Under the pieces are notes generated by a model, which worked only from the letters and a program-made list of their open reading frames with translations, did no database searches and was not told the DNA's origin. A stretch of DNA of 64,000 nucleotides, from assembly GCA_024236015.1 (NCBI GenBank), contig JACKLK010000002.1:310001-374000 (forward strand), in the 5' to 3' direction. How positions within the stretch are numbered: position 1 is the first letter of the stretch; each line of letters begins with the position of its first letter. The position numbers and the translations under genes are program-made. Source of the stretch: Rhodoferax sp. GTDB lineage: Bacteria > Pseudomonadota > Gammaproteobacteria > Burkholderiales > Burkholderiaceae_C. Below, one piece after another: positions 63,499 through 64,000 of this stretch.

Positions 63499-64000
63499 AT
63501 GCGCCTGTTTTCCTACCGCGACCGCCCGGTGCACCTGGGCCCGTATCCGCTCGAACGCCTGCGCCGCAGCGACACGGCGCCGGACCTGTCCGCTGTGGCC
63601 GCGATGCAGGCCTTGTCGTTCGACGATCCGAACCCCGAGTCGCTGAACCATGCCATGGCGCGTTACATCGGCATGTTCGACCTGGTGCGCGACGGCACGG
63701 TCAACGCCGAGCCCGGCGAGGTGCCCGACGACCCGCAGCAGCGCAGCGACCATCTCAAAGCGGCAGGGTATTACTTCGACGCGTCGATGATGGCGATCGG
63801 CCGCCTGCCGGCGGCCGCCATCCTGGCCGAACCGATTCGCAACCCGATGGTCAAGGCCATCGGCGAGGAGTTGGCGCAAAGCCAGCCCAAGAGTTTCGCC
63901 GCCGGCATGGACATGATCCTGGCCGACGTGATGGAGTCGGCGCGTACCGTGCACGGCCCCGTCGACCACCACGACCATGTGGTGCTGATCCTGGTCGAAT
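63499..64000 (+). CDS. Putative reductive-dehalogenase-like protein, N-terminal part (partial)
   Basis: The frame opens at ATG 63499 (MRLFSYRDRPVHLGPYPLER) and is still open after 167 codons at the window end. Two segments, PVHLGPYPLERL and PDDPQQRSDHLKAAGYYFDA, look like the N-terminus of the catabolic reductive dehalogenases of aerobic Proteobacteria (BhbA type). No cluster-binding cysteines or cobalamin motif can be seen yet because they lie further on. It has no signal peptide in this part. The family assignment is from recalled pattern only. Confidence 0.5.
   Translation, partial: MRLFSYRDRPVHLGPYPLERLRRSDTAPDLSAVAAMQALSFDDPNPESLNHAMARYIGMFDLVRDGTVNAEPGEVPDDPQQRSDHLKAAGYYFDASMMAIGRLPAAAILAEPIRNPMVKAIGEELAQSQPKSFAAGMDMILADVMESARTVHGPVDHHDHVVLILVE

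Overview
The window is a chromosomal segment of a GC-rich betaproteobacterium, most likely of the order Burkholderiales. This rests on gene order and family content: a fusA-tuf-rpsJ junction followed by S10-operon genes, a dat-ybeD-lipB-lipA operon, an atpI-first ATP synthase operon, a carrier-only PTS (EIIA-HPr-EI), a TAXI-type TRAP transporter with a DUF1850 partner, and a lipoprotein-rich accessory complement. Genus cannot be fixed from the sequence alone. I see no insertion sequence, integrase, CRISPR array, rRNA operon or replication origin. No stretch longer than about 300 bases lacks a gene.

Layout. 1-7129: end of fusA, then tuf, rpsJ, rplC-D-W-B, rpsS, rplV, rpsC, rplP, rpmC, rpsQ, with a probable new promoter and leader hairpin between rpsJ and rplC and a strong terminator after rpsQ (the spc genes do not follow). 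7285-11776: peroxiredoxin, GNAT, cytochrome b561, DUF4197, a lipoprotein and an MFS transporter. 11773-14226: EIIA, HPr, EI of a regulatory PTS. 14327-17257 (minus): dat, ybeD, lipB, lipA. 17429-24589: complete F1Fo ATP synthase operon atpI-B-E-F-H-A-G-D-C with its own promoter and terminator. 24713-26846 (minus): lemA and two TPM-domain genes. 27031-31683: small housekeeping and hypothetical genes, cytochrome c5, tRNA-Arg(CCG) and a DnaQ-like exonuclease. 31726-36548 (minus): tripartite MacAB-like efflux operon. 36771-44152: a cytoplasmic-looking metzincin, then a FAD amine oxidase, a LysR regulator and a divergent TAXI TRAP transporter. 44258-49602 (minus): HDOD/degenerate-EAL protein, YihY, an MbcA/ParS-like protein and an AsmA protein.

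49726-60626 is the most distinctive region. Six minus-strand genes lie in tight order: gabT, gabD, a nitrilase-superfamily amidase, an unusually long (951 aa) Orn/Lys/Arg decarboxylase, a free-standing ATP-grasp enzyme and a C45-type Ntn hydrolase. A MocR/GabR-type regulator is transcribed divergently from a promoter with repeated ATTGG/CCAAT operator arms. GabT and GabD would feed GABA to succinate; the other four enzymes suggest amine formation and amide-bond making and breaking upstream of it. The exact pathway is unknown.

60684-62486 is an ECF41 sigma-factor operon (membrane protein, carboxymuconolactone-decarboxylase-like protein, sigma factor with fused SnoaL-like domain). Its promoter region contains TGTCACA, 16 bases, CGTC, the motif known for ECF41 sigma factors. 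Divergent from it lies a TetR regulator with a candidate palindromic operator, followed by the start of a protein resembling the reductive dehalogenases of aerobic Proteobacteria, which runs off the window end.
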